A stretch of 64,000 nt of DNA from Streptomyces sp. TLI_171 (GTDB taxonomy: Bacteria > Actinomycetota > Actinomycetes > Streptomycetales > Streptomycetaceae). Both the position numbers and the translations under genes were made by a program. Positions within the stretch are counted from its first letter, which is position 1. Each line of letters starts with the position of its first letter. Shown here piece after piece: positions 16,576-26,353 of this stretch. The stretch is from contig NZ_RAPS01000001.1 of assembly GCF_003610255.1 (NCBI RefSeq), forward strand, positions 868,001 through 932,000. Reading direction: 5' to 3'. A model generated the notes under the pieces. It saw nothing but the letters and a program-made list of their open reading frames with translations. It did no database searches and was not told the origin of the DNA.

Positions 16576-17985
16576 TCAGCGCCGGCCGGCCAGGCGGGTG
16601 GCGAGGAACACCCCGACCAGGACCAGCGCGGTGTTCGCCGCGACCGCGAGTCCCACCCCGCCGAGGACGCCGTGCGCGGGGGCGGCCGCGGCGACGACCG
16701 CGCTCATCACCGGGGTGCCGACGGTGATGCCGATCTGCTGGGTCATGGTGGCGAGCCCGGCGGCGGTGCCCTGTTCGCGGTCGGGAAGGCCGGAGGTGGC
16801 GGTCACCAGGAAGCCGACGATCACCAGCATGTTGCCGACGCCGCCGGCGAAGGTCGCCGGCAGCAGCAGCCAGAGCCAGCCGCCGCCGGGGCCGAGGGCC
16901 AGCAGCACGCCGGTCGCGGCCGCCTGCAGCAGCCCGCCGGCCAGCAGGGCGCCGCGGACACCGAGGCGGGCGATGACGCGGGCGGCGAGCGTCCCGCCGA
17001 GGACGGTGCCCAGGCCCAGCACGCCGAAGGAGAGTCCGGCGGCCAGCGCCGAGAAGTGCAGCACCTCCTGCAGGTAGAGGGTCAGCAGGAACACCAGCGA
17101 GGTCTCGGTGAGGAAGGCCAGCAGTCCGATCACGTTGCCGATCCGGACGGTGCGGCGGCGCAGCACGGCCGGCGGGACCAGCGGGGCGGCGGCCCGGCGT
17201 TCGACGGCGAGGAATCCGCCGAGCAGCCCGACCCCGAGCAGGGTGGCGGTCAGCGCGGCGGGGTGGCTCCAGCCGAGTCGGCCGGCCTCGGTGAGGCCGA
17301 GGACCAGGGCCAGCAGGCCGCCGGTGACGGTGAGCGCGCCGGGCAGGTCGAGGCGGACCCGGGCGGTGGCGTCGGGGCGGCTCTCGGCGAGCACCCTCGG
17401 GGCGATCAGCAGGACGGCGAGCGCGACGGGCACGTTGACCAGGAACGCCCAGCGCCAGGAGAGCAGGTCGGTGAGGACGCCGCCGAGGATCGCGCCGGCC
17501 GTGAAGCCGGCCGACATCAACGCGCCGTTCAGGCCCAACGCCTTTTCGCGCAGCGGCCCTTCGGGGAACGCGGTGGTGAGCAGGGCGAGCCCGGCGGGGG
17601 TGACGGCGGCGGTGGCCAGGCCCTGGGCGACGCGGGCGGCGATCAGGACCGCCGGGTCGGTGGCGAGTCCGCCGGCCAGCGAGGCGGCGGCGAGCAGCGC
17701 GAGGCCCTGCAGGAACAGCCGGCGGCGGCCGTACAGGTCGGCGACCCGTCCGAAGAGCAGGGTGAACCCGGCCGCGGGGAGGGCGAAGGCGGTGGCGATC
17801 CACTGGAGCCGGTCCAGCGGCAGGCCGAGGCCGGTGCCGATCGCGGGGAGGGCGACGTTCAGGATGGAGAAGTCCACGGCGAGCATGAACTGGGCGACCA
17901 GCAGCACGGCGAGGACGACGGTCTGCCGTCCGGTGATCCGCGGCGCGGCGCGCCCGGTCCGTTCGGTCTGCGCAACTGTCGACAT
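16576..17985 (-). CDS. MFS transporter, DHA2 (14-TM) drug efflux type
   Basis: A 469-aa membrane protein with about 14 hydrophobic helices. It has the DHA2 motifs QFMLAVDFSILNVALPAIGT in helix 1, the loop 2-3 motif GRVADLYGRRRLF, and GAILGGVLTDLLSWRWAFLVN (motif C-like) before helix 6. Members export drugs or dyes with proton antiport. It is transcribed away from the MmyB-type regulator at 18147, the usual arrangement for a pump and its regulator. The start ATG at 17985 has a modest AGAAGG upstream. Confidence 0.9.
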   Translation of the reverse strand: MSTVAQTERTGRAAPRITGRQTVVLAVLLVAQFMLAVDFSILNVALPAIGTGLGLPLDRLQWIATAFALPAAGFTLLFGRVADLYGRRRLFLQGLALLAAASLAGGLATDPAVLIAARVAQGLATAAVTPAGLALLTTAFPEGPLREKALGLNGALMSAGFTAGAILGGVLTDLLSWRWAFLVNVPVALAVLLIAPRVLAESRPDATARVRLDLPGALTVTGGLLALVLGLTEAGRLGWSHPAALTATLLGVGLLGGFLAVERRAAAPLVPPAVLRRRTVRIGNVIGLLAFLTETSLVFLLTLYLQEVLHFSALAAGLSFGVLGLGTVLGGTLAARVIARLGVRGALLAGGLLQAAATGVLLALGPGGGWLWLLLPATFAGGVGNMLVIVGFLVTATSGLPDREQGTAAGLATMTQQIGITVGTPVMSAVVAAAAPAHGVLGGVGLAVAANTALVLVGVFLATRLAGRR

Positions 17986-17996
17986 GTCAATCAGCC

Positions 17997-18030
17997 TTCT
18001 TTCCGGATGGGACGATCCGTTCGGGAAGAA
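17997..18030. promoter_or_regulatory. Candidate operator between MFS pump and MmyB-type regulator
   Basis: The divergent intergenic region holds CGGAT (18004-18008) and ATCCG (18015-18019) as an inverted repeat. It is flanked by TTCTTTCC and GGGAAGAA, which form an outer imperfect repeat. This is a plausible binding site for the adjacent HTH regulator just upstream of the pump gene. Confidence 0.3.
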
Positions 18031-18146
18031 GCCTGCGGAACCCGGCGGCGGCTACCCAGCCCCCTGTTCGAAGCACCTTCCGGGAGGGTGGCACTGGCAG
18101 GGTCAGGCTCGGGCGGCGACGCGGCGGCCCGGCCGGGGGCACACTG

Positions 18147-19004
18147 GTGCGCATGGAGACTTCCACCGCGCTCGGCGAGTTCCTGCGCACCCGGCGGGCC
18201 CGACTCCGGCCCCAGGACGTCGGGTTGACCATCGCGACCGGCCGCCGGCGGGTGCCGGGCCTGCGCCGCGAGGAGCTGGCGCTGCTCGCCGGCGTCAGCG
18301 TCACCTACTACACCCGGCTGGAGCAGGGGCAGAGCGTCAACGCCTCGGACGGCGTGCTGGACGCGGTGGCCCGGGCGCTGCGCCTGGACCGCGACGAGCA
18401 CGCCCACCTGCGCGACCTGGCCCGCCCCCACAGGGCCGGCCGGCCGGCCGCGGCGCCCCGGCCCGAGCAGGCGCGGCCCGCCACCCGCCACCTGCTCGCC
18501 GCGATGGACCGGGTGCCGGCCGTCGTCCTCGACCGCGCCAACGACGTGCTCGCCTGGAACCCGCTCGGCCATGCCCTGCTGGCCGGCCACCTCGACCCGG
18601 CCGCGCCGGACCGTCCCGCCGACCGCCCGAACCTGACCCGGCTGCTGTTCCTCGACCCGCACACCCGCGAGCTCTACACCCGCTGGCAGGACGAGGCGGA
18701 CGTCGCGCTGGCTGCGCTCCGGCTCACCGTGGGCCGCCACCCGGGCGACCGCCGGCTCGCCGCGCTGGTCGGCGAACTCGCGATCCACAGCGAGGAGTTC
18801 GCCGAGCTCTGGGCCAGGCATCCGGTCCGCGAGTGCACGGTGGGCAGCAAGGACTTCCACCATCCGCTGGTCGGCGAACTCGCCCTCTCCTTCGAGAGCC
18901 TGCTCACCTCCGACGGCACCGACCACCGCCTGCTGCTGTACACCGCCGCCCCCGGCACCCCGTCCGCCGCCGCGCTGGACCTGCTGGCCACCACGCTCGC
19001 CTGA
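18147..19004 (+). CDS. XRE-family regulator with MmyB-like ligand-binding domain
   Basis: A 285-aa protein with an N-terminal helix-turn-helix (VPGLRREELALLAGVSVTYY, TRLEQGQSVNASDGVLDAVA) and a C-terminal MmyB-type domain (ATRHLLAAMDRVPAVVLDRA, DVLAWNPLGHALL, LELALSFE-like end). MmyB domains bind lipid-like ligands in the family, and these regulators typically sit divergent to efflux pumps or short-chain dehydrogenases, as here with the DHA2 pump. The start is GTG at 18147 with GGGGG upstream, or ATG at 18153; the difference is two codons. Confidence 0.9.
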   Translation: MRMETSTALGEFLRTRRARLRPQDVGLTIATGRRRVPGLRREELALLAGVSVTYYTRLEQGQSVNASDGVLDAVARALRLDRDEHAHLRDLARPHRAGRPAAAPRPEQARPATRHLLAAMDRVPAVVLDRANDVLAWNPLGHALLAGHLDPAAPDRPADRPNLTRLLFLDPHTRELYTRWQDEADVALAALRLTVGRHPGDRRLAALVGELAIHSEEFAELWARHPVRECTVGSKDFHHPLVGELALSFESLLTSDGTDHRLLLYTAAPGTPSAAALDLLATTLA

Positions 19005-19031
19005 CGCCCGCCCGGTCGGCGGGCGCCGGTC

Positions 19032-19718
19032 TCAGAGTGCGGCGGTGACGGCGGCCTCCGCGTGGATGCGGGTGGTCGGGAACACCGGGACGGGGCTGTC
19101 CGCCGCACCGATCAGCAGCTCGATCTCGGTGCAGCCGAGGATCACGCCCTCCGCGCCCGCCGCCACCAGGTCCGCGATCACCTCGCGGTAGCCGGCCCGG
19201 GACTCCTCCCGGACCACGCCGACGCACAGCTCCTGGTAGATCACCCGGTGCACCAGTTCCCGGCCCCGCGCATCGGGGACGATCACCTCCAGCCCGTGCG
19301 AGGCGAGCCGCTCCCGGTAGAAGTCCTGCTCCATGGTGAACGCGGTGCCCAGCAGCCCGACCCGCCGCACCCCGGCCGCGAGGACCGCCTCCGCCGTCGC
19401 GTCGCCGAGGTGCAGCAGCGGGATGTCGACCGCCCCGGCGACCTGCTCGGCCACCTTGTGCATGGTGTTGGTGCAGATCAGCAGCAACTCTGCTCCGGCG
19501 GCCCGGACGTCGCGGGCCGCACCGGCCAGCAGCTCGCCCGCCGCCGCCCACTCCCCCGCCGCCTGCAGCCGTTCGACCTCCGCGAAGTCGACCGAGTACA
19601 GCACGCACTTCGCCGAGTGCAGCCCACCGAGGCGTTCCCGGACGAGTTCGTTGAGCAGCCGGTAGTACGCCGCGGTCGATTCCCAGCTCATGCCGCCGAG
19701 CAGGCCGATGGTCTTCAT
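19032..19718 (-). CDS. Aspartate/glutamate racemase family protein
   Basis: A 228-aa cofactor-independent racemase. The N-terminal MKTIGLLGGMSWESTAAYY is the family signature, with the two catalytic cysteines in LLICTNTMHK (about residue 82) and VILGCTEIELLIG (about residue 194). It should interconvert L- and D-aspartate (or glutamate) in the cytoplasm. ATG at 19718 is chosen because homology starts there and GGGAG lies upstream; the extension to 19763 is not conserved-looking. It is the last intact chromosomal gene before the element insertion. Confidence 0.92.
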   Translation of the reverse strand: MKTIGLLGGMSWESTAAYYRLLNELVRERLGGLHSAKCVLYSVDFAEVERLQAAGEWAAAGELLAGAARDVRAAGAELLLICTNTMHKVAEQVAGAVDIPLLHLGDATAEAVLAAGVRRVGLLGTAFTMEQDFYRERLASHGLEVIVPDARGRELVHRVIYQELCVGVVREESRAGYREVIADLVAAGAEGVILGCTEIELLIGAADSPVPVFPTTRIHAEAAVTAAL

Positions 19719-19778
19719 CGCGCCACTCTCCCACGCACCCCCACCCGGCGGTCGACGAGCCACCGCGTCGACGAGCCG

Positions 19779-19988
19779 TCAGATCAGCGGGTGCGCGTCC
19801 ACGTCCGCCGGCCGGACGCCCGGGCACTTCGTCGGGATGCCCGCCCGGAACCGGTCGGCCCAGCCGGCGTCCAGGCCGCGGAGCAGGTCGACCCGCTTGG
19901 CCGGCCGGCCGATCCGGGTGTCGCGGTCCGCGGGGAAGCGCGAGCGCTGCGCCCGCTCCCAGCGCAGGGCGAGCCCGAGAGTGATCAT
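19779..19988 (-). pseudogene. 3' part of a split immunity-like gene (left side of element)
   Basis: The frame starts abruptly at an ATG without a ribosome-binding site at the point where chromosomal codon usage ends. It reads MITLGLALRWERAQ, later KRVDLLRGLDAGWADRFRAG, and ends at 19779. This resembles the C-terminal half of predicted polymorphic-toxin immunity proteins (Imm61/Imm63 type; family assignment tentative). The matching 5' part (ending TFALVM) is at 45621-45860. Joining the two at the shared ATG codon restores one reading frame on the minus strand. The gene was therefore cut by the 25.6-kb element. Confidence 0.7.
19986..19988. other. Left junction (attL) of the element
   Basis: The triplet CAT (ATG codon of the split gene on the minus strand) is shared with the right junction at 45618-45620 in the same codon position. 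Exact crossover cannot be resolved to better than a few bases. Confidence 0.55.
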
Positions 19989-20089
19989 GATGGCTGCTGT
20001 CGCTATCGATCACCTAGTGATGAATCCGCAGGTCAGAGCGTTTCGCCGTGATCCACAGTCCCGTGCGGACCGGCACGTGGTGCGCGGTC

Positions 20090-20107
20090 CGCTCACGCAT
20101 CGCTCAC
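20090..20107 (+). repeat. 18-bp end repeat, left copy (integrase arm-type site)
   Basis: CGCTCACGCATCGCTCAC occurs here and, in the same orientation, at 45472-45489. It contains two CGCTCAC heptamers separated by GCAT. Each copy lies roughly 100-130 bases from its end of the element, as expected for arm sites of a tyrosine recombinase attP. The rest of 19,989-20,283 has no supported gene. Confidence 0.7.
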
Positions 20108-20283
20108 GCAACTCCGCCCACCCGACCAGCCCGTCCTCCCCATACAGCCTCAAGGCTCTGCCGGAGAACCTGTTCGCCCACCTGTCGGTCAATGGGCCAG
20201 GTTTGCCGAGCCACTCGCCACTTGGCACAGCCGACGGGGGACTACAGCGGCGTCGCCCAGGAAGCGTCTCAGATGACTACCGC

Positions 20284-20315
20284 GTGACCGGAACGTCACA
20301 GGGCGTCGATACCAT
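20284..20315 (+). promoter_or_regulatory. Candidate promoter of the helicase operon
   Basis: TGACCG (20285-20290) and TACCAT (20310-20315) with 19-base spacing. An inverted repeat GTGAC/GTCAC (20284-20288, 20295-20299) overlaps the -35 element. The start codon at 20367 lies about 45 bases downstream of the predicted transcription start. Confidence 0.3.
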
Positions 20316-20366
20316 CAGCATCACGCCCCGCACACTGAATCCACGCGCACTCGGAGGTTCAGCTTC

Positions 20367-23300
20367 ATGGTCGCCAGCGACGCAGGCCACGCAATCGACC
20401 GGTTGCGCAAGCACCTGACCGGCGCCACCCGCCTGGACTCGCTGTCGGAGTCGTTCTCCCTCTTCGTATTCGAGGCTCTTCAGGACGAGCTGACCAACGT
20501 CGACCTCCGCCTGCTCCTACATGACCACAGTCTCGAGGAGTTCCCCCTCAACGGGCTTGAGGAGGAGAACCTCAAGCGTGCGCGACTCGACCAGCACCGC
20601 ATCGCGCGCGCGTTCGCGGCATGGGCCGAAGGGCGCCTCCGGGCACGAACGCTCACGCGGCGGACTCGAGGCACGTGGACGAGCGTCGCCGGGCCATTTC
20701 CCTACGCGGTCGTTGGAGCGGGTCTCGAAGCCGAGAGCCTCGGCCTGGTCGCATCCCGGGACTTGCACTTCCCCCAGGAGTCGACGGATGCGGACAAGGT
20801 GACTCAGACCGTCGTCGACTTCGACCGAATGTGGCACGACGACGCGACCACACATGCCGTTCAGGAGGAGTTCCTCGATGCCGCCCGAGCTCTCTACGAG
20901 GAAAGGGCCCCTGAGTCGGTCTACCTGCGCGTCCTGACCTCCCTGTTCAAGGACTTCGTCGAGGAGTCCGGCGATGAGACTGCCGAGCGCGGCAGAACCG
21001 GCTTCTACGACTCTGCAGTGTGGAACAAGCTCTACAAGTTCCAGCGGGACGGCGTCCTCGGTGCGATCGAGAAGCTCGAGCGCCACAACGGTTGCATAAT
21101 CGCCGACAGCGTAGGCCTAGGGAAGACCTTCGAAGCCCTCGCAGTTATCAAATATTACGAGCTGCGCAATGACCGCGTCCTCGTCCTCGCGCCCAAACGG
21201 CTGCGGGAGAACTGGACCGTCTACCGCAGCAACGACAACCGCAACCCTCTGGCCGAGGACCGCTTCCACTACGACGTCCTCAACCACACCGACCTCAGCC
21301 GCAGCAGCGGGCTCTCCGGAGGCATCGATCTAGCCAACATCAATTGGGGCAACTACGACCTCGTCGTGATCGACGAATCCCACAACTTTCGCAACAATCC
21401 CCAGGTCACGGGTCGGATAACTCGGTACGAACGCCTCATGAGCGAGGTCTTCAAGCGCGGTGTCAAGACCAAGGTCCTCATGCTTAGCGCCACGCCCGTC
21501 AACACACGCCTCGCCGATCTCAAGAACCAGGTCCTGTTCGCCACCGAAGGCGACGACCAGGCACTGGCCACCGACGGGATCAAAAGCATCGAAGCCACGC
21601 TGACCAAGGCACAGAGACTCTTCAACAATTGGCAACGCATGCCCCCGGCCACCCGGAGCACAAAGTCGCTGGTCGGCACACTCGGTATGGACTACATCCG
21701 CCTGCTGGACCTGGTGACGATCGCTAGATCGCGCAAGCACATCCAGAAGTACTACGGAACCAAGGACGTGGGGAAGTTCCCCGACCGCCTGGCCCCGATC
21801 AACCTGACGCCTCCGATCGATGCGGCCGGCACGATGATCCCGCTTGAAAAAATCAACCGGTCGATCCTGCGTCTGAATCTGGCAGCCTACAAACCCACTT
21901 CCTATGTCAGCGCGAAGCACGAGGACAGATACGCCACGCTCTACGACCAGAAGGTACGCACAGGTGGCCAGCGAGTCTGGAGGCAGACTGACCGCGAGAA
22001 CAACGTGGTTCATCTGCTACGGGTGGGGCTGCTCAAGCGCCTTGAGTCCTCGGTCAACTCACTGGGCAAGACCCTCGAAAAGATCCTCGCCACCATTGAC
22101 CGCGCAATCGCCAGTATCGATGCCTACCAAGCCTCCGGCGGCGCGGGCACGTCGATCGACAGCTTCTCCGATCTGGAGAACCTCGATCTGGACGACCCCC
22201 AGTTCGAAGACACCGTAGGCGGCAGCGTCAAGGTCTTCCTCGCCGACATAGACCGCATCAGGTGGAGGCAGGAACTCCAACAGGACCGAGACACCGTGTC
22301 CGTGCTCCTGGCCGAGGTGAAGGCGGTCGACGCCGGTCGTGACGCCAAACTAGTCCAGCTCAAGCACTTCCTGCGCAGCAAGGTCGAGCACCCCACCAAC
22401 GACGGCAACCGCAAGGCCCTGGTATTCACAGCGTTCAGCGACACCGCCGAATACCTCTACGAGCATGTGGCCCGCTGGGCTAACGACAAGCTTGGTGTGC
22501 ACGTGGCCCTGATCACTGGGCAGACCACTCGGACTACCCTCCCGATGAGTCGCACCCAGATGATCGATGTGCTCACAGCGTTCTCCCCGCGGTCCAAGGG
22601 CGGCGACCTTGCTTCGCCGCAGATCGATCTCGTGATCGCCACCGACACGATTTCCGAAGGCCAGAACCTCCAGGACTGCGACACGGTGATCAACTACGAC
22701 ATCCACTGGAACCCCGTACGCATCGTCCAACGCTTCGGGCGCGTGGACCGCCTGGGCACTATCAACACCAGCGTTCAACTCGTCAACTTCTGGCCGAACA
22801 TGGACTTGGATGCCTACATCAACCTCGAGACTCGGGTGTCCAGCCGAATGACGCTCCTGGATGTGTCCGCGACAGGTGAGGAGAACGTTCTGGATGTCGC
22901 TTCCGGAGGCATGAACGACCTCGACTACCGGCGCAGGCAGTTGCAACAGATGCAGAAGGCTGCCCCGACGATGGAAGACCTTGCCGGTAGCCTGAGTATC
23001 ACTGACCTGACACTCTCCGACTTCCGCATGGACGCCGCCGCACGTCCGCGTAAGGCGATACATGAGATCACCGGATGGCCACTGGCCCTGTTCGGCGTCA
23101 CCCGATTCGACAGCAGCCTGGCCAGCGAGGGAGTCGGCCCTGGAGCCATTTTCCTCCTGCGCGTGCGGGACAACGCCTTCGCGTTCTCCAAGGCATATCC
23201 CCTTGCCCCGTACGTGCTCGCATACGTGACCGACGACGGTACGATGGCACACCCGGTCGAGGAACCGAAGCTGGCTCTCGACGTCCTGCGGCACCATTGC

Positions 23301-23543
23301 CTGGGCGGCACCGAGCCTGACAGCGCTGCCCTGGCGGACTTCGACATGGCAACCAGATCTGGCGCATCGATGAAGCACTACCGTGGCCTCCTTGATGCGG
23401 CAGTCCGCACCGCTTCCGGAAAGGCCGAGGAGAGCATGGTGGCCTCGCTGTTCTCCGCGGGCCCGTCGCAGCTCGGCACCGACGCCGGCGTGCCCGGTCT
23501 GGAGTCCGTGGACGTGGTCGCATGGGTGGCGATCATCCCGTGA
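20367..23543 (+). CDS. SNF2-type helicase of a type III R-M-like system
   Basis: A 1058-aa superfamily 2 ATPase. Walker A is in IIADSVGLGKTFEALAVIKY (about residue 245), the DEAH-like box is VVIDESHNFRNN (about 332), motif III is MLSATPVNTR (about 371), and motif VI is IVQRFGRVDRLG (about 787). The N-terminal 200 residues resemble the degenerate PLD-like region found in helicases linked to restriction systems, but no HKD motif is seen. ATG at 20367 is preceded by GGAGG. The stop overlaps the DUF4391 start by GTGA, so the two are coupled. Codon usage is less GC-rich than the flanking chromosome, a sign of transfer. It probably translocates or remodels DNA during defence. Confidence 0.85.
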   Translation: MVASDAGHAIDRLRKHLTGATRLDSLSESFSLFVFEALQDELTNVDLRLLLHDHSLEEFPLNGLEEENLKRARLDQHRIARAFAAWAEGRLRARTLTRRTRGTWTSVAGPFPYAVVGAGLEAESLGLVASRDLHFPQESTDADKVTQTVVDFDRMWHDDATTHAVQEEFLDAARALYEERAPESVYLRVLTSLFKDFVEESGDETAERGRTGFYDSAVWNKLYKFQRDGVLGAIEKLERHNGCIIADSVGLGKTFEALAVIKYYELRNDRVLVLAPKRLRENWTVYRSNDNRNPLAEDRFHYDVLNHTDLSRSSGLSGGIDLANINWGNYDLVVIDESHNFRNNPQVTGRITRYERLMSEVFKRGVKTKVLMLSATPVNTRLADLKNQVLFATEGDDQALATDGIKSIEATLTKAQRLFNNWQRMPPATRSTKSLVGTLGMDYIRLLDLVTIARSRKHIQKYYGTKDVGKFPDRLAPINLTPPIDAAGTMIPLEKINRSILRLNLAAYKPTSYVSAKHEDRYATLYDQKVRTGGQRVWRQTDRENNVVHLLRVGLLKRLESSVNSLGKTLEKILATIDRAIASIDAYQASGGAGTSIDSFSDLENLDLDDPQFEDTVGGSVKVFLADIDRIRWRQELQQDRDTVSVLLAEVKAVDAGRDAKLVQLKHFLRSKVEHPTNDGNRKALVFTAFSDTAEYLYEHVARWANDKLGVHVALITGQTTRTTLPMSRTQMIDVLTAFSPRSKGGDLASPQIDLVIATDTISEGQNLQDCDTVINYDIHWNPVRIVQRFGRVDRLGTINTSVQLVNFWPNMDLDAYINLETRVSSRMTLLDVSATGEENVLDVASGGMNDLDYRRRQLQQMQKAAPTMEDLAGSLSITDLTLSDFRMDAAARPRKAIHEITGWPLALFGVTRFDSSLASEGVGPGAIFLLRVRDNAFAFSKAYPLAPYVLAYVTDDGTMAHPVEEPKLALDVLRHHCLGGTEPDSAALADFDMATRSGASMKHYRGLLDAAVRTASGKAEESMVASLFSAGPSQLGTDAGVPGLESVDVVAWVAIIP

Positions 23544-24304
23544 GCGACATGGCCCGCGCGCATGATGGCGTCTGGCTGCTCAGCCTGCCCGAGGCAGCGC
23601 GTCAGCAACACCGCATCACCAAGAAGATGCTCGCCGCGCAATTCGAGGACCAGGCCCCTGCGGATGCACGGCTCATCACCAAGGCCGTGGCCTCGGCCCG
23701 GCTGGTCGGGATCCTGCGTCCGGAGACCATCCAGGTGCCCAAGTATCAGGAGGCCGATCGTGTTGTTGTCGACATCCCGGTCCTGGAAGTCGTCGTGGCA
23801 GAGAAGACCACAGCAGCCGACCGGCACCGGGTGGCCGAGCTCATCCACCGCAGCATGGCCAAACCCGTAGTGGTCCTTGTCCACGTCTCCGACGGCACCA
23901 CGGCGCTCTCCCTGGCGCTCAGCCATGTCAGCCGCACTGATCCCACCCGGTCAACCTCTGTGATCGACGCGCACGTGGTGGTACCGGCCGGGCAGATCGC
24001 AGGTGGCGCGCTGCACCTGGACCGGCTCGATCGCACAGACATGTGGGCGTTGTACCGCGACCTCGTGCGTACTGCTGCAGCCGACGGGCGCCCCGCCAAC
24101 ACAGCCCTGCAGGCGACCGACGCCATCGGACTCCGGCGGCAGCTGACCGACCTCGAAGCCGAGCTCACCACCGTCGTGCGGGATGCCAAGCAGGCGAAAA
24201 ACCAGCAACGCCGCATCGAGCTCAACGAACACGCACGGGCCTTACGTGCACAGATCGCACAGGCCAGAGGCGCTCTCTTCAGTGCCGAGCCAGCCACCGA
24301 ATAA
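23540..24304 (+). CDS. DUF4391 domain protein
   Basis: A 254-aa protein with text typical of DUF4391: an N-terminal LLSLPEAARQQHRITKKML, a central ADRVVVDIPVLEVVVAEKTT, and a C-terminal coiled-coil rich in Lys/Gln/Arg (about residues 200-250). Members are repeatedly found between a helicase and type III modification/restriction genes, as here; their molecular role is not known to me. The GTG start at 23540 overlaps the helicase stop codon, so expression is coupled. The coiled coil suggests a protein-protein bridging role, which is inference. Confidence 0.8.
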   Translation: MSDMARAHDGVWLLSLPEAARQQHRITKKMLAAQFEDQAPADARLITKAVASARLVGILRPETIQVPKYQEADRVVVDIPVLEVVVAEKTTAADRHRVAELIHRSMAKPVVVLVHVSDGTTALSLALSHVSRTDPTRSTSVIDAHVVVPAGQIAGGALHLDRLDRTDMWALYRDLVRTAAADGRPANTALQATDAIGLRRQLTDLEAELTTVVRDAKQAKNQQRRIELNEHARALRAQIAQARGALFSAEPATE

Positions 24305-24355
24305 CCTGATAGCGCCCAACCTCCTTCCTTTCTCCTGCAGACGAAAGATATCCCT

Positions 24356-26353
24356 GTGACCTTGGACTTCGAACCGGTCAGCGGCCTGGCCGGCCCCGGC
24401 GAGAGCAAGTCGAACCTCGACGTTCTGGCCCGGCTCTTCCCCGATGCCGTCGTCGACGGCACCGTCGACATCGATGCCCTCCGCGACCTGCTGGGCAACG
24501 ACGCCGCTCCCAGCACCGCCGAGGCTTTCGGTCTGCGCTGGCCGGGAATGGCCGAGGCTCGCCGTCTGTCCACGCTCCCCGCGACAGGCACGCTTCTGCC
24601 CAAGCCCGAGGAGTCCGTGAACTGGGACACCACTCGAAACATCGTGGTCGAGGGGGACAACCTCGAAGTCCTGCGTCTGCTGCGCCGCGGATACACCAAC
24701 AAGGTCGACGTGATCTACATCGACCCGCCCTACAACACCGGCAACGACGAGTTCGTCTATGACGACAAGCGCACCACGTCCCAGGCCGAACACGAGACGG
24801 CGGCCGGTCAGCGGGACGACGAGGGAGTTCTCCAGACCGGTGGGGGCTCCGACCGTGCTCAGGACCGCAGGGCTGCTGCTTCCAAGCACACCGTCTGGCT
24901 GTCCATGATGTACCCGCGCCTGCTTGTCGCTCACCATCTGCTCAAGGAAACGGGCGTCATCATCGTCGCCATCGACGACACCGAGCACGCGCGTCTCAAG
25001 CTCATGATGGATCGGGTCTTCGGCGCGGAGAACTTCATCGCCAACGTGACGTGGCAGGGAGGGCGCAAGAACGACGCCCACTTCCTGTCGCCGTCCACCG
25101 ACTATATGTTGATCTACGTCAAGGACATCGGCGCTCTGGCCGATGTGCGGTGGCGAGAGCCGAAACCGGGCGTCGACACGATCCTGGCCGCCGGCCACAA
25201 GGCTTGGGTCGCCTCAGGTGAGGACGAGGTCGCCGCGACGAAGTTGCTGAAGGAGTGGTGGGCCGGCCTTGCCCCGGACGACCCTCGACGGGCCTCCGAG
25301 CACTACAACCAGGTCGACGGAAACAGCGGCCGTCCTGGGGTCGTGTACTTCAGCAGCGATCTGCGCAGCCCGAACCCTCGGCCCAACCTGTGTTATGAGG
25401 TTCTCCACCCGGAAACGGGCAAACCAGCAAATATGCACCCCAATGGGTGGGTCTACGAGCAGTCGCGAATGGTGCAGCTTCTCGCTGAAGGGCGAATCAG
25501 GTTCGGCGTCGATGAGACGACACGTCCCACCGTGAAGCGCTACCTCGACGAGACGAGTACGCAGACCGCGCTCCCGGTTTTCTACATGGACCGACGCGCA
25601 GCATCGAAGCGACTGGATGCCCTCCTGGGGAAGGAAGTTTTCACGTTCCCCAAGGACGAGACTGTCGTCGCCCGATGGATCAATCTCGTCACGCAGTCGA
25701 ACCCTGACGCCCTCGTCCTCGACTTCTTCGCGGGATCAGGCACGACCGGCCACGCTGTCATGGATCTCAACGCCGCCGACGGTGGAAACCGCCGCTACTT
25801 GCTGGTCCAGCTCGACGAGCCCACCGACAGGGACGGCTACGACACCATCGCGGACATTACCCGTGAGCGGCTGCGCCGTGCAGGGAACCAGATCGCCAGC
25901 AAGCAGACCCCTGGGGGTGCCGCCATCGACACCGGTTTCCGGTCGTACCGCCTTGACTCCAGCAACGTGCGACCCTGGGACGGAACGCCCGACCAGCTCG
26001 ACCTGCTCGAAGCCGTGGACAACCTCGTCGCGGGGCGCACCACCGACGATCTGTTGGTCGAGACCATGCTACGCCTGGGGGTGGACCTGACCACGCGACT
26101 GGAGACGCGTGAGGTTGCAGGTAGTACCTTGTACAACCTGGCGGGCACGCTGTTTGCCTACTTCGGAACCGAAATTACGGTCGAGCGCGCGAACGAAGTC
26201 GCCAAGGCCCTGGTGGCCTGGCGCGACGAGGAACCGGGCGACGCCGACACCACGGTGGTTGTCCGTGACACCGGCTTCCTCGACTCTGCCGCCAAGCTCA
26301 ACTTCGCTGCCGCTCTCGAGCAGGCTGGCTTTACCACGCTGCGGAGCATCTGA
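24356..26353 (+). CDS. mod: Type III site-specific DNA methyltransferase (Mod)
   Basis: A 665-aa beta-class N6-adenine methyltransferase. The catalytic motif DPPYNTG lies near residue 123 and precedes the AdoMet-binding motif VLDFFAGSGTTGHAVMDL near residue 457, the order defining the beta class and type III Mod subunits. The region between carries the target-recognition domain. The methylated sequence cannot be predicted. The GTG start at 24356 has only a weak ribosome-binding site, 51 bases after DUF4391. The stop TGA is immediately followed by the Res ATG (TGAATG), so Mod and Res are made together. Confidence 0.93.
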   Translation: MTLDFEPVSGLAGPGESKSNLDVLARLFPDAVVDGTVDIDALRDLLGNDAAPSTAEAFGLRWPGMAEARRLSTLPATGTLLPKPEESVNWDTTRNIVVEGDNLEVLRLLRRGYTNKVDVIYIDPPYNTGNDEFVYDDKRTTSQAEHETAAGQRDDEGVLQTGGGSDRAQDRRAAASKHTVWLSMMYPRLLVAHHLLKETGVIIVAIDDTEHARLKLMMDRVFGAENFIANVTWQGGRKNDAHFLSPSTDYMLIYVKDIGALADVRWREPKPGVDTILAAGHKAWVASGEDEVAATKLLKEWWAGLAPDDPRRASEHYNQVDGNSGRPGVVYFSSDLRSPNPRPNLCYEVLHPETGKPANMHPNGWVYEQSRMVQLLAEGRIRFGVDETTRPTVKRYLDETSTQTALPVFYMDRRAASKRLDALLGKEVFTFPKDETVVARWINLVTQSNPDALVLDFFAGSGTTGHAVMDLNAADGGNRRYLLVQLDEPTDRDGYDTIADITRERLRRAGNQIASKQTPGGAAIDTGFRSYRLDSSNVRPWDGTPDQLDLLEAVDNLVAGRTTDDLLVETMLRLGVDLTTRLETREVAGSTLYNLAGTLFAYFGTEITVERANEVAKALVAWRDEEPGDADTTVVVRDTGFLDSAAKLNFAAALEQAGFTTLRSI